A DNA stretch of 64,000 bases from DASWJZ01 sp963846475 (GTDB taxonomy: Bacteria; Pseudomonadota; Alphaproteobacteria; Rhizobiales; Afifellaceae), in assembly GCA_963846475.1 (NCBI GenBank), contig CAWJVZ010000004.1:1054001-1118000 (forward strand), given 5' to 3'. The notes beneath the pieces are model-generated. The model did no database searches. It was not told the DNA's origin and saw only the letters and a list, made by a program, of their open reading frames with translations. Numbering within the stretch: position 1 is the stretch's first letter; the number at the start of each line of letters is the position of its first letter. This document shows, piece by piece, positions 34,804 through 43,451 of the stretch. Made by a program: the position numbers and the translations under genes.

Positions 34804-37800
34804 ATGGAGATCCTCGAGCAGTTCCCGGCGACGGCCTTCTTCGGCGGCGTGCGCAGGTTCGAGGTGCGCAGCCTGCCGAAGGGAGCAAAGATCCGCTCGG
34901 CGCGGTTCACCTTCACGCCGCTTGCCGGCGACGGAGATACGTCCGGGGTTTCCGTCGGACCGGCGATCGAGGAGCTGACGTTTGAGGACGAAGATACGGT
35001 TGCGAAAGATAAGGAGGGCCGCCCGAGCGGCGTGACGAGAACGCGCGTCCCTAAGGGCCCCCGGCCATGGGTGGAGGTCGATTTCCACGGCCGGCGCACG
35101 CTGCTCGACGTTAGCGGGAGCGCCCTCCTGGGCGCTTCGTTGCAGGTGGATATCGGCGGCCTCTTCCTCGATGTGGGGATCAACGGCACAGTGCCGGCAG
35201 CCAAGGATGTCGATCTGTTTGCGTTGTCGGACAACACAAATGCCGTGCTTCCCGGGCTCACCGTATCGCGGATCAAGGTCACCGCCGGGAACAGCGAAAG
35301 CCAGCCGGACGTCACTAGCATCCGGCTACTGAGCGTCGCTGCCAATCTCGCGCTCGCCTTCGCCGGCCAGCCCCCCGTCTGGGCCTACCCCGGCGAGGTT
35401 GCGACCGTGGTGGAAACGACGGAGCTGGCGGAGTTCCTGCAGCTGGCGCTGAACGCGGCGGAGGAAGAAGGCGGTTTCGCATTGATCCCCATCACCCTGA
35501 CCAGCAGCGCCGGCGGCCGCCTTGCGATCGCTGCTGACATCGAATTCGATGCGGCCAAGCCGGCTCTGCCGGCCACGTTGCCCGAGGCGACGCTGAGCTA
35601 CGATTTTGCGGGGACCCCGGCTCACGATAACCTGCTTGAAGTGAAGGCGCCGGCGGGCACCCGGGTAGCCGTGCGCGGGACGCGGATCGAGGTCGTCGGC
35701 AGCTTCGACAATACTGAGATCGTGCATGGTCCGCTGATCGACCGGACGCCGGCGGGCGCGCTCGCGATTACATCGGGCGGTGCCGTCGCGCAGCCCTTCG
35801 CGCTTGATTACGATGCTGCGGTTGACGCCGTCGACATCCTCGTGTCGACCAGCGGTCCGCTGGTGCGGCTGGAAATCGACCTCCGCGGCGACTTCGACGG
35901 AAAGCCCGACGCTGCCTCGCTGCTTACGAAGCGCGCGGCTTTCGCCATCGACAACGCCCGGCACCGCTCGCCGCGTTGGGTGAGCGTCAAGCTTGCGGAA
36001 CCCGTGCGGCTTCGGGCCGCAAGCCCGGAGACCGGCAAACCGCGTAGCTGGCTCGTGCTGCAGAGCCTTGAGGGAGCGGCCCTCTGGTACGCCAACGCCG
36101 CAGCTTTCTCGACGAAAGCGCGAAAGGAGGCCCTCGATGTCGCCCAGCCTGAAGCGCACGAGCACCCGGGTGCGGCCCGCTCTGAAGCCGGTGAGCACTC
36201 CGCGAGTCCGCTTTCCAAGAATCAGGTCGACCCCAAGGCAGAAATTCAGGTCAGCAATAACGGCGGGCTGTCCTGGCGCCAGTCGCCTGTTCCAGGCATC
36301 GACGGCTCGGCATTGACGGATTTCCGGCTCCGCCGGCAGAGCTCGACCTTCAAGGTTCCGCTGACCATGGAGATCGGTCGCGGCTACGCTGCCGAGCGCA
36401 TCAGCTTCGCCGAATTGGACCCGCTCGGTCGCGTGGAGTTCGCGCCTGATCCGGCCAAGTTTGCCGGCGCCGCCAACCGGGTCCTGGAGAAGATGCAGGG
36501 CCGAAGCTGTTCGCGTGGCGAGCAGCTCGCGAATGGCGATTTTGCCGATCGCGATGCGAAGGGCGAATACGTTCCGGCGGGTTGGGCCGCGAGCGGCGGC
36601 GCAATTAGGCGGATCACCATCGAGGCCGCGGCCGAGAAACGCCTGGCGCCGAAGATGCTCGCGGTCGCGGGCCTTGAAGAGCGCGCGCAGTCATTGTCGC
36701 AGGTTGCGGCGGTCTCTGCCGGCTGCCCCTACGAGCTTTCATTGCATGGCATGGCGTCTGGAAAGGAGGCGGTGCTCGAGCTGATATGGCGAACCGCGGA
36801 TTGTCGAGTGAGCCGGGTCGACAGCCTGACGCCCTTCGTCCTGCCGCTCCGCGACATGAGCGTGGCGAACTTCCTGGCACCCGGCGGTGCCGCGATTGAA
36901 GCCGCATTCCTGCCGGTCGCGCGGCTACGCTCCGTCGCACCTGCGGATGCCGCGCAGGCGGAACTTCGACTATTGGCACCGGCCGGGCACGTCCTGGTCG
37001 TCGATCGGGTATCCTTCACTGCAAGCCCCCAATCGATCCTCAATTCCGATTTCAAGGAAAGCAGGGGGGCCGAGACCGAGGGCAAGTTTGCCTTGCCCGC
37101 CTGGTCGCTGACCCCCGCCGATGCCACCATCCTTGCCAACCTCAAGGTGGAACTCAGCCGCGGACTTCCTCGCTTTGTAAATGAGGACGCGCAAACGCGG
37201 ACGCTGACGCTGAGCCAGCGTTTTGCGGCATCTCCGGGTGCTGCTTTCCACGCTGCGTTTTCCGGCGCGGCGGATGTGCCGCGCGGGCAACCGGCGCCCA
37301 CGTTTGAAGTTGCCTGGCTCGACGGGAACGGCGCGGAGCTCGGCACGCCCACGCGTGCCGAGCTCAGGTCCGATAGCTCCGTCCGGACGCGGATTGCCGG
37401 CGACGTTCCCGACAGCGCAGTCGAGGGCGAAGCGCGCCTCTCCATCCCACCGGAAGCGGCCACAACCATCGCCGGCGTTACCCTGGAGCAGAGCGCGATT
37501 ACTCGGCTGCCCGTCACGTTCCTTTCCGCCGCGCCCGGCGAGCTGACGATTCGCGCCTTCGATGTGGCGCTTGAGCCGGCCCCCGCACCGGCGGCGCCCG
37601 AGCCCGCCAACGGACCCTGCGTGCCGACGCCGGCCGACGCCGCTCCCGGCGACGTCTGCGAATGCGACCCCTGCGGCAAGCGTTCCAAACACGCCGCGCA
37701 CGCTACAAGGCCCGTTGAGGCTCGGTCGATCGCTGTCGATCGCGGCGCGTTGCCGGCCACCGCGGACGGCCAGATCGCGCGTGTGGCCCTCTTGCGCCGG

Positions 37801-38055
37801 TTGGCGGGAGCGCCGGCTCGCATGCTGGGCGATGCCGAGCACGCCATGTCGAGCCCGGTCGAGATCGCCAGGCCAACGACAGACGTCAGGGGGATTGGAC
37901 CCGCGCGTGCGGCCGCCCTCGAGCGGCTCGGCGTTACCAATGTCCGACGGCTGGCGGCCACGGCGCCATCTGTCCTGATGGCGCAGCTCCGCGTGCCGGA
38001 AGCAGCTGCCATCGCAATCGTCGCTGAGGCGCGCAAGGTGCTCGACGAAGGATAG
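34804..38055 (+). CDS. Large tail protein with C-terminal helix-hairpin-helix region
   Basis: This is a 1083-residue protein, last of the forward block. The first 900 residues are beta-rich with several jelly-roll-like stretches (for example W-V-E-V-D-F-H-G-R-R-T-L-L-D-V) and no family I can name. At about 939-960 a cysteine cluster (C-V-P-T-P then C-E-C-D-P-C-G-K) could bind a metal. The last 60 residues contain V-R-G-I-G-P-A-R-A-A-A-L-E-R-L-G, a helix-hairpin-helix motif of the type found in DUF4332-like and DNA-binding proteins. A helix-hairpin-helix end on a tail protein is unexpected. It may be a surface protein, a nucleic-acid binder, or a cargo. It ends 23 bases before the convergent regulator gene. 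Confidence 0.65.
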   Translation: MEILEQFPATAFFGGVRRFEVRSLPKGAKIRSARFTFTPLAGDGDTSGVSVGPAIEELTFEDEDTVAKDKEGRPSGVTRTRVPKGPRPWVEVDFHGRRTLLDVSGSALLGASLQVDIGGLFLDVGINGTVPAAKDVDLFALSDNTNAVLPGLTVSRIKVTAGNSESQPDVTSIRLLSVAANLALAFAGQPPVWAYPGEVATVVETTELAEFLQLALNAAEEEGGFALIPITLTSSAGGRLAIAADIEFDAAKPALPATLPEATLSYDFAGTPAHDNLLEVKAPAGTRVAVRGTRIEVVGSFDNTEIVHGPLIDRTPAGALAITSGGAVAQPFALDYDAAVDAVDILVSTSGPLVRLEIDLRGDFDGKPDAASLLTKRAAFAIDNARHRSPRWVSVKLAEPVRLRAASPETGKPRSWLVLQSLEGAALWYANAAAFSTKARKEALDVAQPEAHEHPGAARSEAGEHSASPLSKNQVDPKAEIQVSNNGGLSWRQSPVPGIDGSALTDFRLRRQSSTFKVPLTMEIGRGYAAERISFAELDPLGRVEFAPDPAKFAGAANRVLEKMQGRSCSRGEQLANGDFADRDAKGEYVPAGWAASGGAIRRITIEAAAEKRLAPKMLAVAGLEERAQSLSQVAAVSAGCPYELSLHGMASGKEAVLELIWRTADCRVSRVDSLTPFVLPLRDMSVANFLAPGGAAIEAAFLPVARLRSVAPADAAQAELRLLAPAGHVLVVDRVSFTASPQSILNSDFKESRGAETEGKFALPAWSLTPADATILANLKVELSRGLPRFVNEDAQTRTLTLSQRFAASPGAAFHAAFSGAADVPRGQPAPTFEVAWLDGNGAELGTPTRAELRSDSSVRTRIAGDVPDSAVEGEARLSIPPEAATTIAGVTLEQSAITRLPVTFLSAAPGELTIRAFDVALEPAPAPAAPEPANGPCVPTPADAAPGDVCECDPCGKRSKHAAHATRPVEARSIAVDRGALPATADGQIARVALLRRLAGAPARMLGDAEHAMSSPVEIARPTTDVRGIGPARAAALERLGVTNVRRLAATAPSVLMAQLRVPEAAAIAIVAEARKVLDEG

Positions 38056-38078
38056 GTCGAGAAACGCCGCCCGGCCCC

Positions 38079-39452
38079 CTATTCCGTGCGGTACTCGGCC
38101 GAGTGGATGGCGTGCTTCTTCAAAAGCTTTCCGAGCGCCCGGCGCTCCTTGCCGGAGCGCTGCGCGGCCTGCGTCACGTTACCGTGCGTGGAGCGCATCA
38201 GGTCGATCAGATAGGAATGCTCGAAGCTGTCGATCGCGTCGCGCTTGGACTGGCTGAAATTGTGGTGCGGCGTGCCGGTCTCCTCGCCCACTTCTCCGGT
38301 GATGGCTGTCCCGAGGTCGAGCATCCAGCCGCTCGACGATACGACGGCGCGATGGACGAGATTCTCCAGCTCGCGCACGTTGCCCGGCCAACGTTGCGTG
38401 GCAAGCCATTGCCGCCAGGCGACCCCGAGCGCCGCCGGGCTGCGTTGGTAGCGGCGCGAATGGACGCCGATGAAGTGCTCGGCCAGCAGCTCCGCATCGC
38501 CCTCGCGGCCGCGCAGCGGCGGCATGGTCAGCGCCAGCACGTTAAGGCGGTAGAGGAGGTCGCGGCGGAATGTGCCGCGGCGGACCAGCGCGTGGAAATT
38601 CTCGTTGCCCGCCGCGACGATGCGCAGGTCGGCAGTCATCGTCCTGCCCCCGCCGATGCGCCGATATTCATGGCTTTCCAGGAAGCGCAGCAGCGCCACC
38701 TGACCCTTCGGACTGAGCGCCTCGACCTCGTCCAGGAACAGCGTGCCGCGCTGCGCCATCGCCACCAGGCCCGGGCGGGCGTCCTTGGCGTCGGTGAAGG
38801 CCCCCTTCTCATGTCCGAAGAGCTCGCTCTCGATCAGGTTGTCGGGAATGGCGCCGCAGCTGACGGCGACGAAGGGGCCCTGCGAACGCGCGCTGAGCGC
38901 GTGGATCGCCCGGGCGGCAAGCTCCTTGCCCGTGCCGGTCTCGCCATGGATCAGCACGGTGGCGTCGCATTGGGCAAAGCGCTTCAGCAAGACCAGCGCG
39001 TCGACGAAGGCCGCCGATCGGCCGATCAGGCCAAGCCCTTGCGCCATGTTGAGAAGCTCGGTGCGGCGATTGCTCTGCACCGGCGCCGTGCCGCCGCAGA
39101 TCCGCTCCAGGCGCAGCTTCAGCTCCTGCTGCGGGCACGGCCACCTGACGAATTCGGGGCAGCGCCGCACCAGCGATTGGCCCCAGTCGAAAGCGCGGAG
39201 ATCGACAGCGAGAAGCTGAACGGGCCGGACGGGACGATCGGCGAGCGTTTGCACCGCCGCCGAAGGCCATTGGCGCGGGCCGAGGTAGACGACCTGCGCG
39301 GCCGCATCGGCCGCCAGCCGTTCCGTCATGAACGGGCTCGCGACGTCGACGGAATATTCCAGCTCCCCCAGGAAACGCCTGAGAGCGCTGAATCGCTCGC
39401 CGCCGCCTAGCGAAACGAGCGTCACCTTGCCCTTCGTGGCGAACTGGCCCAC
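38079..39452 (-). CDS. Sigma-54-dependent transcriptional activator
   Basis: This 457-residue bacterial enhancer-binding protein is the likely regulator of the injection-system block. The N-terminal 125 residues form a receiver-like or sensor domain without a convincing phospho-acceptor Asp. The AAA+ domain (about 140-370) has Walker A G-E-T-G-T-G-K-E near residue 170 and Walker B G-T-L-F-L-D-E. The sigma-contact loop reads G-A-F-T-D-A (about 217-222) rather than the usual G-A-F-T-G-A, and the arginine-finger region is F-R-R-D-L-L-Y-R-L-N-V. A Fis-type helix-turn-helix (G-N-V-T-Q-A-A-Q-R-S-G) lies near the C terminus. The stop is only 23 bases from the convergent tail gene. Confidence 0.88.
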   Translation of the reverse strand: MGQFATKGKVTLVSLGGGERFSALRRFLGELEYSVDVASPFMTERLAADAAAQVVYLGPRQWPSAAVQTLADRPVRPVQLLAVDLRAFDWGQSLVRRCPEFVRWPCPQQELKLRLERICGGTAPVQSNRRTELLNMAQGLGLIGRSAAFVDALVLLKRFAQCDATVLIHGETGTGKELAARAIHALSARSQGPFVAVSCGAIPDNLIESELFGHEKGAFTDAKDARPGLVAMAQRGTLFLDEVEALSPKGQVALLRFLESHEYRRIGGGRTMTADLRIVAAGNENFHALVRRGTFRRDLLYRLNVLALTMPPLRGREGDAELLAEHFIGVHSRRYQRSPAALGVAWRQWLATQRWPGNVRELENLVHRAVVSSSGWMLDLGTAITGEVGEETGTPHHNFSQSKRDAIDSFEHSYLIDLMRSTHGNVTQAAQRSGKERRALGKLLKKHAIHSAEYRTE

Positions 39453-40026
39453 GACGCGAACTCTCCCCTCGCCGTCAATCGCCCCGGGAAAACTCGGTGC
39501 TCCGGGACCTCCCTGCGCGGGACGGCATCTGATTCAGTCTGCGATTGCGCTGGTCCTCTCCTTCACAGGCGTTTTTCGACGTGCGGAATTCTCACCCCAC
39601 GTTGCAGGTTCCGGCTTTGCTGCTGCGGAAAAAGCCTGCAATTCTTGCACAACGTGCCACGACTTTCAACCCGAAGTAGGCTGCCGGCCGTATCAGCGTG
39701 TTCGCCCTCCTGCAGCAAATGGAGCAGCGGCGAGATTTCGATCCTCCTGACAAAATGAACCACAGCTTCAACCACAAGCTTTTCCAGCCCGGCAGACCCG
39801 CTAAATTGGCCGCCCGCTCTGTGCCGTCCTTGGCTGCGTGGCAATGAGGGCGTCCGGAAGGAGAGATTTGACGGCCATCGCCGTGGCAGAGCCGTCCGCA
39901 GTGTTCAAGAACCGCAGCCAACCCTGATGCCCAATCGGCCGGCACCGCCGCTCCGGCTTCGTGTGGCATTGCACTCCGGTGGTGACAGGGTCAAAGGACC
40001 TGAACGCGGGCAGCAACCCGTAGCGC
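39453..40026. other. Gap without a supported gene
   Basis: 574 bases upstream of the activator gene. One frame near 39630-39690 on the + strand reads A-E-K-A-C-N-S-C-T-T-C-H-D-F, containing C-x-x-C-H of a c-type cytochrome, but it lacks a start and downstream coding sense. It may be a remnant. A partial palindrome GCACAACGTGC (39648-39658) also lies here and might be an operator for the activator, but this cannot be supported further. Confidence 0.4.
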
Positions 40027-40752
40027 TCAGGCGAGATTGCCAAGCCGGTCTGCCCGCCCTTGGATCTGGCCGGGTTGCGCTTCGCACGCCGTTCGCAGGC
40101 GGGAGAAGATTTCGTCGGCGAGGTCGCGTGGAAGCCTTAGGGCGCCGTTCCGCAGAGGGCTCACGACCAGCCAGGGAGAGACGATCCCGTCGGCAGCCAG
40201 ACGAGCATAGGTTTCCACAACTCTTCGCTGGAGCCCGAGGTCTTCCTCGTGACGGTCGAGGACGCGATCGGTGTAGGACCGGGCGTCCTTTTTCCCGACT
40301 AGTCCACGCGCGACCTCGACAGGCATGTTCAGGAAGACCGAAATGAGCGGACGCGGCAGCCCGAAGCAGCCGAACTCCAGGTCAAGGATCCAGTCGGCGA
40401 TGGCCTGCCTTTCTTCCGGCGCAACCTTGGCGGCCTGGTATGCAACGTTGGAAGCGACGTAACGGTCGACGATGAGAAAGTCGTTCTCCTTGAGCAGCTC
40501 TTCGATGAAGGCCTTCAACTCGAACCGGTCGGCGGCGTAGAAGATCGCTACCGCCCTCGGATCTGCAGGGGCGGGCACGCGATGCGCCAGAAATTCCCCG
40601 ATCGCCCAACCGCCAAGCGTATCCTGATACCTGGGGAAGGAGATGACCCTCGCCCTCAGTCCGTCCGCGACAAGCCGATCGCGAACCGCCTCCGCGATGG
40701 TTCTTTTGCCCGCTCCGTCGCCCCCCTCGATGGCCACGATCCGGCCGGTCAC
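40027..40752 (-). CDS. tmk: dTMP kinase, actinobacterial-type
   Basis: This 241-residue P-loop kinase phosphorylates dTMP to dTDP in the cytoplasm. The P-loop reads E-G-G-D-G-A-G-K-R-T, with Arg after the Lys, and the lid-side motif is D-R-Y-V-A-S-N-V-A-Y. This pattern (G-K-R-T and R-Y-V-A-S-N-x-A-Y) matches the Mycobacterium-type thymidylate kinase rather than the E. coli or usual alphaproteobacterial type. F-P-R-Y and the later L-x-R-Y-E-like region (H-E-E-D-L-G-L-Q-R-R) are also present. A normal tmk is expected elsewhere in the genome, so this may be a second, transferred copy. No other thymidylate-pathway gene is adjacent. Confidence 0.85.
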   Translation of the reverse strand: MTGRIVAIEGGDGAGKRTIAEAVRDRLVADGLRARVISFPRYQDTLGGWAIGEFLAHRVPAPADPRAVAIFYAADRFELKAFIEELLKENDFLIVDRYVASNVAYQAAKVAPEERQAIADWILDLEFGCFGLPRPLISVFLNMPVEVARGLVGKKDARSYTDRVLDRHEEDLGLQRRVVETYARLAADGIVSPWLVVSPLRNGALRLPRDLADEIFSRLRTACEAQPGQIQGRADRLGNLA

Positions 40753-40976
40753 CCGATAGCCTTTCGGAGGGCGGCAAAGCTTATGGCCAGCCCTGTGAAT
40801 TCCTCCACGCTCACCTCAAGTTCGACCATCGCTCAGCGATCATTCGGGAAAGAAGCGATCCATAGCGCGGATCGACGAAATTGGCGAGACGCCCGGCTGC
40901 TTACTCCGGAAACGCCACGCAGCGTGAACGCCGCGGCGGAGCAGTGCCGATCGAGGAACTCCAGGGCGATGGCAGC

Positions 40977-41606
40977 TCAAGGCAGCTCCGCCGAGTAACC
41001 AAATTCCTCGCAAAATTCAGCAAGCTCCTTTTCAAGATACCGTGGAAGCTGTTTTACATAGGAAATCCTCTCTGCATCCCTCTGCCACTTCATAACGGAT
41101 GACGTAAACAGCTTCCTTCCCCGCGCCGGGTTAGTAAACGGGATAACAATTGGAATGCCGAGCGCCTGGACTATTTGGCCTTCCAACAGTTCCGGCGCCA
41201 TCACCATGAATTCGTACTTCACGATAAAGATCGGCCGGGTCGGCTGCGTATGCCGGAGCTTCTTAAGCGACCTGTATTCTACCAGCCACCGCTCCGGCGT
41301 CACATGGTATGGGCGCTTGTCGGCGGTTCTTGGGTGTGTGCTGGTCAGCACGTCATAGGGGTGTCGGACAGAGTAGAATAGAAAAACCTTCTCCGGCAGC
41401 TCCGGGAGCGTCCGCCAGCATTCCTCCGTTCGCTTGATGACCCGGTTGGTTTGCGGCACCTGGAGCGCGTCGAACGTTGCCGCCGGCTGCTCCATCTTTG
41501 CCACATATGTGTCGGCAAGGCCTTTGAGGAGCCAGCGAAACTGTGTTGTCCCGCTACGTGCGCATCCTGCTATGAAGATATCCATCGGAATGGGTGGACC
41601 GTTCAA
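40977..41606 (-). CDS. Sulfotransferase-family protein
   Basis: This is a 209-residue protein beginning with the phosphosulfate-binding loop I-F-I-A-G-C-A-R-S-G-T-T, the hallmark of PAPS-dependent sulfotransferases. A later R-H-P-Y-D-V-L segment matches the 3'-phosphate-binding region. It is shorter than most family members, and substrate side-chain motifs are not clear. It is less GC-rich than its neighbours. Together with the dTMP kinase this suggests an accessory segment next to the injection-system block. It may modify a surface glycan or a small metabolite. Confidence 0.75.
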   Translation of the reverse strand: MNGPPIPMDIFIAGCARSGTTQFRWLLKGLADTYVAKMEQPAATFDALQVPQTNRVIKRTEECWRTLPELPEKVFLFYSVRHPYDVLTSTHPRTADKRPYHVTPERWLVEYRSLKKLRHTQPTRPIFIVKYEFMVMAPELLEGQIVQALGIPIVIPFTNPARGRKLFTSSVMKWQRDAERISYVKQLPRYLEKELAEFCEEFGYSAELP

Positions 41607-41733
41607 AGAGGCGCTGGGATATCATTGCCGCAAGCCGGCCGCTAATTCAAAGTGGACCGCTGACGCCGCCGCCACGGGGCGCTCAGTCTGGCCTTTAGTT
41701 CTGATGATCACCGGTTGCTTTTGCAGGTGAGCC

Positions 41734-42684
41734 CTAGGACGCCGCGGGGCGTTCCGCCGGTTTCTCCGCCAGCGTCCAGAGCCCTGCACCGACCACCAGG
41801 GCGATTCCCGCCCAGGCGATCGGGTCGGGGAGCTCGCCCCAGAACGCCCAGCCATAGAGCAGGCTCCAGACGAGGGCGGTGTATTCGTACGGCGCCACCG
41901 TGCTCGCCTCGGCGAGGCGGTAGGCTTGGGTGAGCAGCACCGTGCCCACGGCTGCCACCGCACCGCAGACCATCAGGAGGACAAGATCGCCCGACGTCGG
42001 CGTGCTCCAGCCGCGGAGCAGGAATGCGAGGCTCTTGTGCCCGCTCTCCGGCAGGCCGGCCTGGGTGAGCACCGCCCCCATCAGCAGCCCCGCCGCCAGA
42101 TAGATGCCGTTGGCATGGAAGGCCATGACGGGCGCGCTCTCGCTGGCGCCCAGGCGGCGGGCGATGACCGCGGAAACCGCATATGCAAAGCCGGCAAAGA
42201 CCGGCAGGAGCGCCGCCGGATCGAACAGGTCGCGCGCCGGCCTGAGCACGATAAGCACGCCAACGAAGCCGAGGACCACGGCCGCCCATCGGCGCGATCC
42301 GACACGCTCGCGCAGGATCGAAGCGGAGAGCAGGGTTACGAAGATCGGCGCGACGAAATAGAGCGAGACGCAGATCGCGATCGGCAGCGCCGCCAGCCCC
42401 AGATAGAAGCTCGTATAGGCGCTCAGCATGACCAGGCCGCGGAGCGCAAGAACGGGCGCCTTGGATGAACGCAGGCTGCCCAGGCCGCTTGTCTTCGCCA
42501 CCAGGACGAAGAGGAGCGGCAGCGCGACGAAGCCGCGGACGGCCATCGCCTGATGCACGGGATAGTCGTCGCTGATCAGTTTGATGATCAAATCCTGCAG
42601 CGAGAATACGGCGATGCCGCCAACCAGGCAGAGCACGCCCAGGAGCGGCTTGTCGCCGGCGCGCGAAGCGGGCAGCTGCGGCAT
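41734..42684 (-). CDS. EamA/DMT family transporter
   Basis: This is a 316-residue inner-membrane exporter with ten predicted transmembrane helices in two EamA repeats. The first repeat includes F-S-L-Q-D-L-I-I-K-L and the second S-A-V-I-A-R-R-L-G. Members of the drug/metabolite transporter superfamily export amino acids, purines or drugs; the substrate is unknown here. It is divergent from the IalB-type gene (about 205 bases). Confidence 0.9.
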   Translation of the reverse strand: MPQLPASRAGDKPLLGVLCLVGGIAVFSLQDLIIKLISDDYPVHQAMAVRGFVALPLLFVLVAKTSGLGSLRSSKAPVLALRGLVMLSAYTSFYLGLAALPIAICVSLYFVAPIFVTLLSASILRERVGSRRWAAVVLGFVGVLIVLRPARDLFDPAALLPVFAGFAYAVSAVIARRLGASESAPVMAFHANGIYLAAGLLMGAVLTQAGLPESGHKSLAFLLRGWSTPTSGDLVLLMVCGAVAAVGTVLLTQAYRLAEASTVAPYEYTALVWSLLYGWAFWGELPDPIAWAGIALVVGAGLWTLAEKPAERPAAS

Positions 42685-42889
42685 GTCCAGACCTGTCGGG
42701 GAAGCTCGTCGGGAAGGCTACGGGCGGGCAGATACCATTGTTCGGGCCCGCGCGACACCTGCAGACACGAGTGGTCGCCAGGCGGTGCTGCGGCGGCTTT
42801 CTTGACACGACGCGGTGCTCTGTTACGGCTTCCCGGAGCTTGCGGCGGCCTCTTCGTCGCGGCGCGCCATGCAACCGGAGAGGACAATC

Positions 42890-43378
42890 GTGCACCGCAT
42901 CGTTCTGCTCGTGTCTTTGCTCTTCGTTCTGCCCGCTCCGGCGCTCGCACAGGGGGAGGTGAAGGCGAAATACGGCGACTGGGACATGCGCTGCGACACC
43001 CCGCCCGGCGCGCAGAGCCAGCAATGCGTCATCATGCAATTCGTCACCGCGGAGGACCGCGACAATGTCGGTCTGTCGGTCGTCGTGATGAAGACGGCGG
43101 ACAAGCAGGCGCGCATCTTGCGCGTTCTGGCGCCGCTCGGCGTTCTTCTGCCGCGCGGGCTGGGACTGCACATCGACCAGGTCGACATGGGCACGACCAG
43201 CTTCATCCGCTGCCTGCCGAACGGCTGCGTATCGGAAGTGCTGATGGACGACAGCCTGATCGAGAAGCTGCGCTCCGGCCAGGAGGCGATGTTCATCATT
43301 TTCCAGACCCCGGAAGAAGGGATCGGAGTACCCATTTCTCTGGCGGGCTTCGGCGAGGGCTTCGACGCCCTGCCCTGA
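42890..43378 (+). CDS. Invasion-associated locus B (IalB) family protein
   Basis: This is a 162-residue exported protein of the IalB family, common in Rhizobiales. A signal peptide (V-L-L-V-S-L-L-F-V-L-P-A-P-A-L-A-Q) precedes K-Y-G-D-W-D-M-R-C-D, the signature of this family. Cysteine pairs suggest a disulfide. GTG at 42890 with GGAGAGG seven bases upstream is the best start; the ATGs further upstream would put extra residues before the signal peptide. In Bartonella IalB affects red-cell entry, but in most Rhizobiales its function is unknown. Confidence 0.85.
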   Translation: MHRIVLLVSLLFVLPAPALAQGEVKAKYGDWDMRCDTPPGAQSQQCVIMQFVTAEDRDNVGLSVVVMKTADKQARILRVLAPLGVLLPRGLGLHIDQVDMGTTSFIRCLPNGCVSEVLMDDSLIEKLRSGQEAMFIIFQTPEEGIGVPISLAGFGEGFDALP

Positions 43379-43451
43379 CCTGCCGGCGGATACGCCAGCC
43401 ACGCGCCAGCCTTGTTCCGGCGGCAGAAGCGCGAGCCGCTGACAGCGGGCG

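Noticed and set aside
38103..39410. Long open frame on the + strand opposite the sigma-54 activator gene
   Set aside because: It is an antisense shadow of a high-GC gene with no motif of its own. The minus-strand activator has all expected domains.
39328..39750. A frame with C-x-x-C-H and A-E-K-A-C-N near 39640-39680 on the + strand, suggestive of a c-type cytochrome
   Set aside because: It has no suitable start, no further cytochrome features downstream, and overlaps the activator's upstream region. It may be a remnant but cannot be supported.
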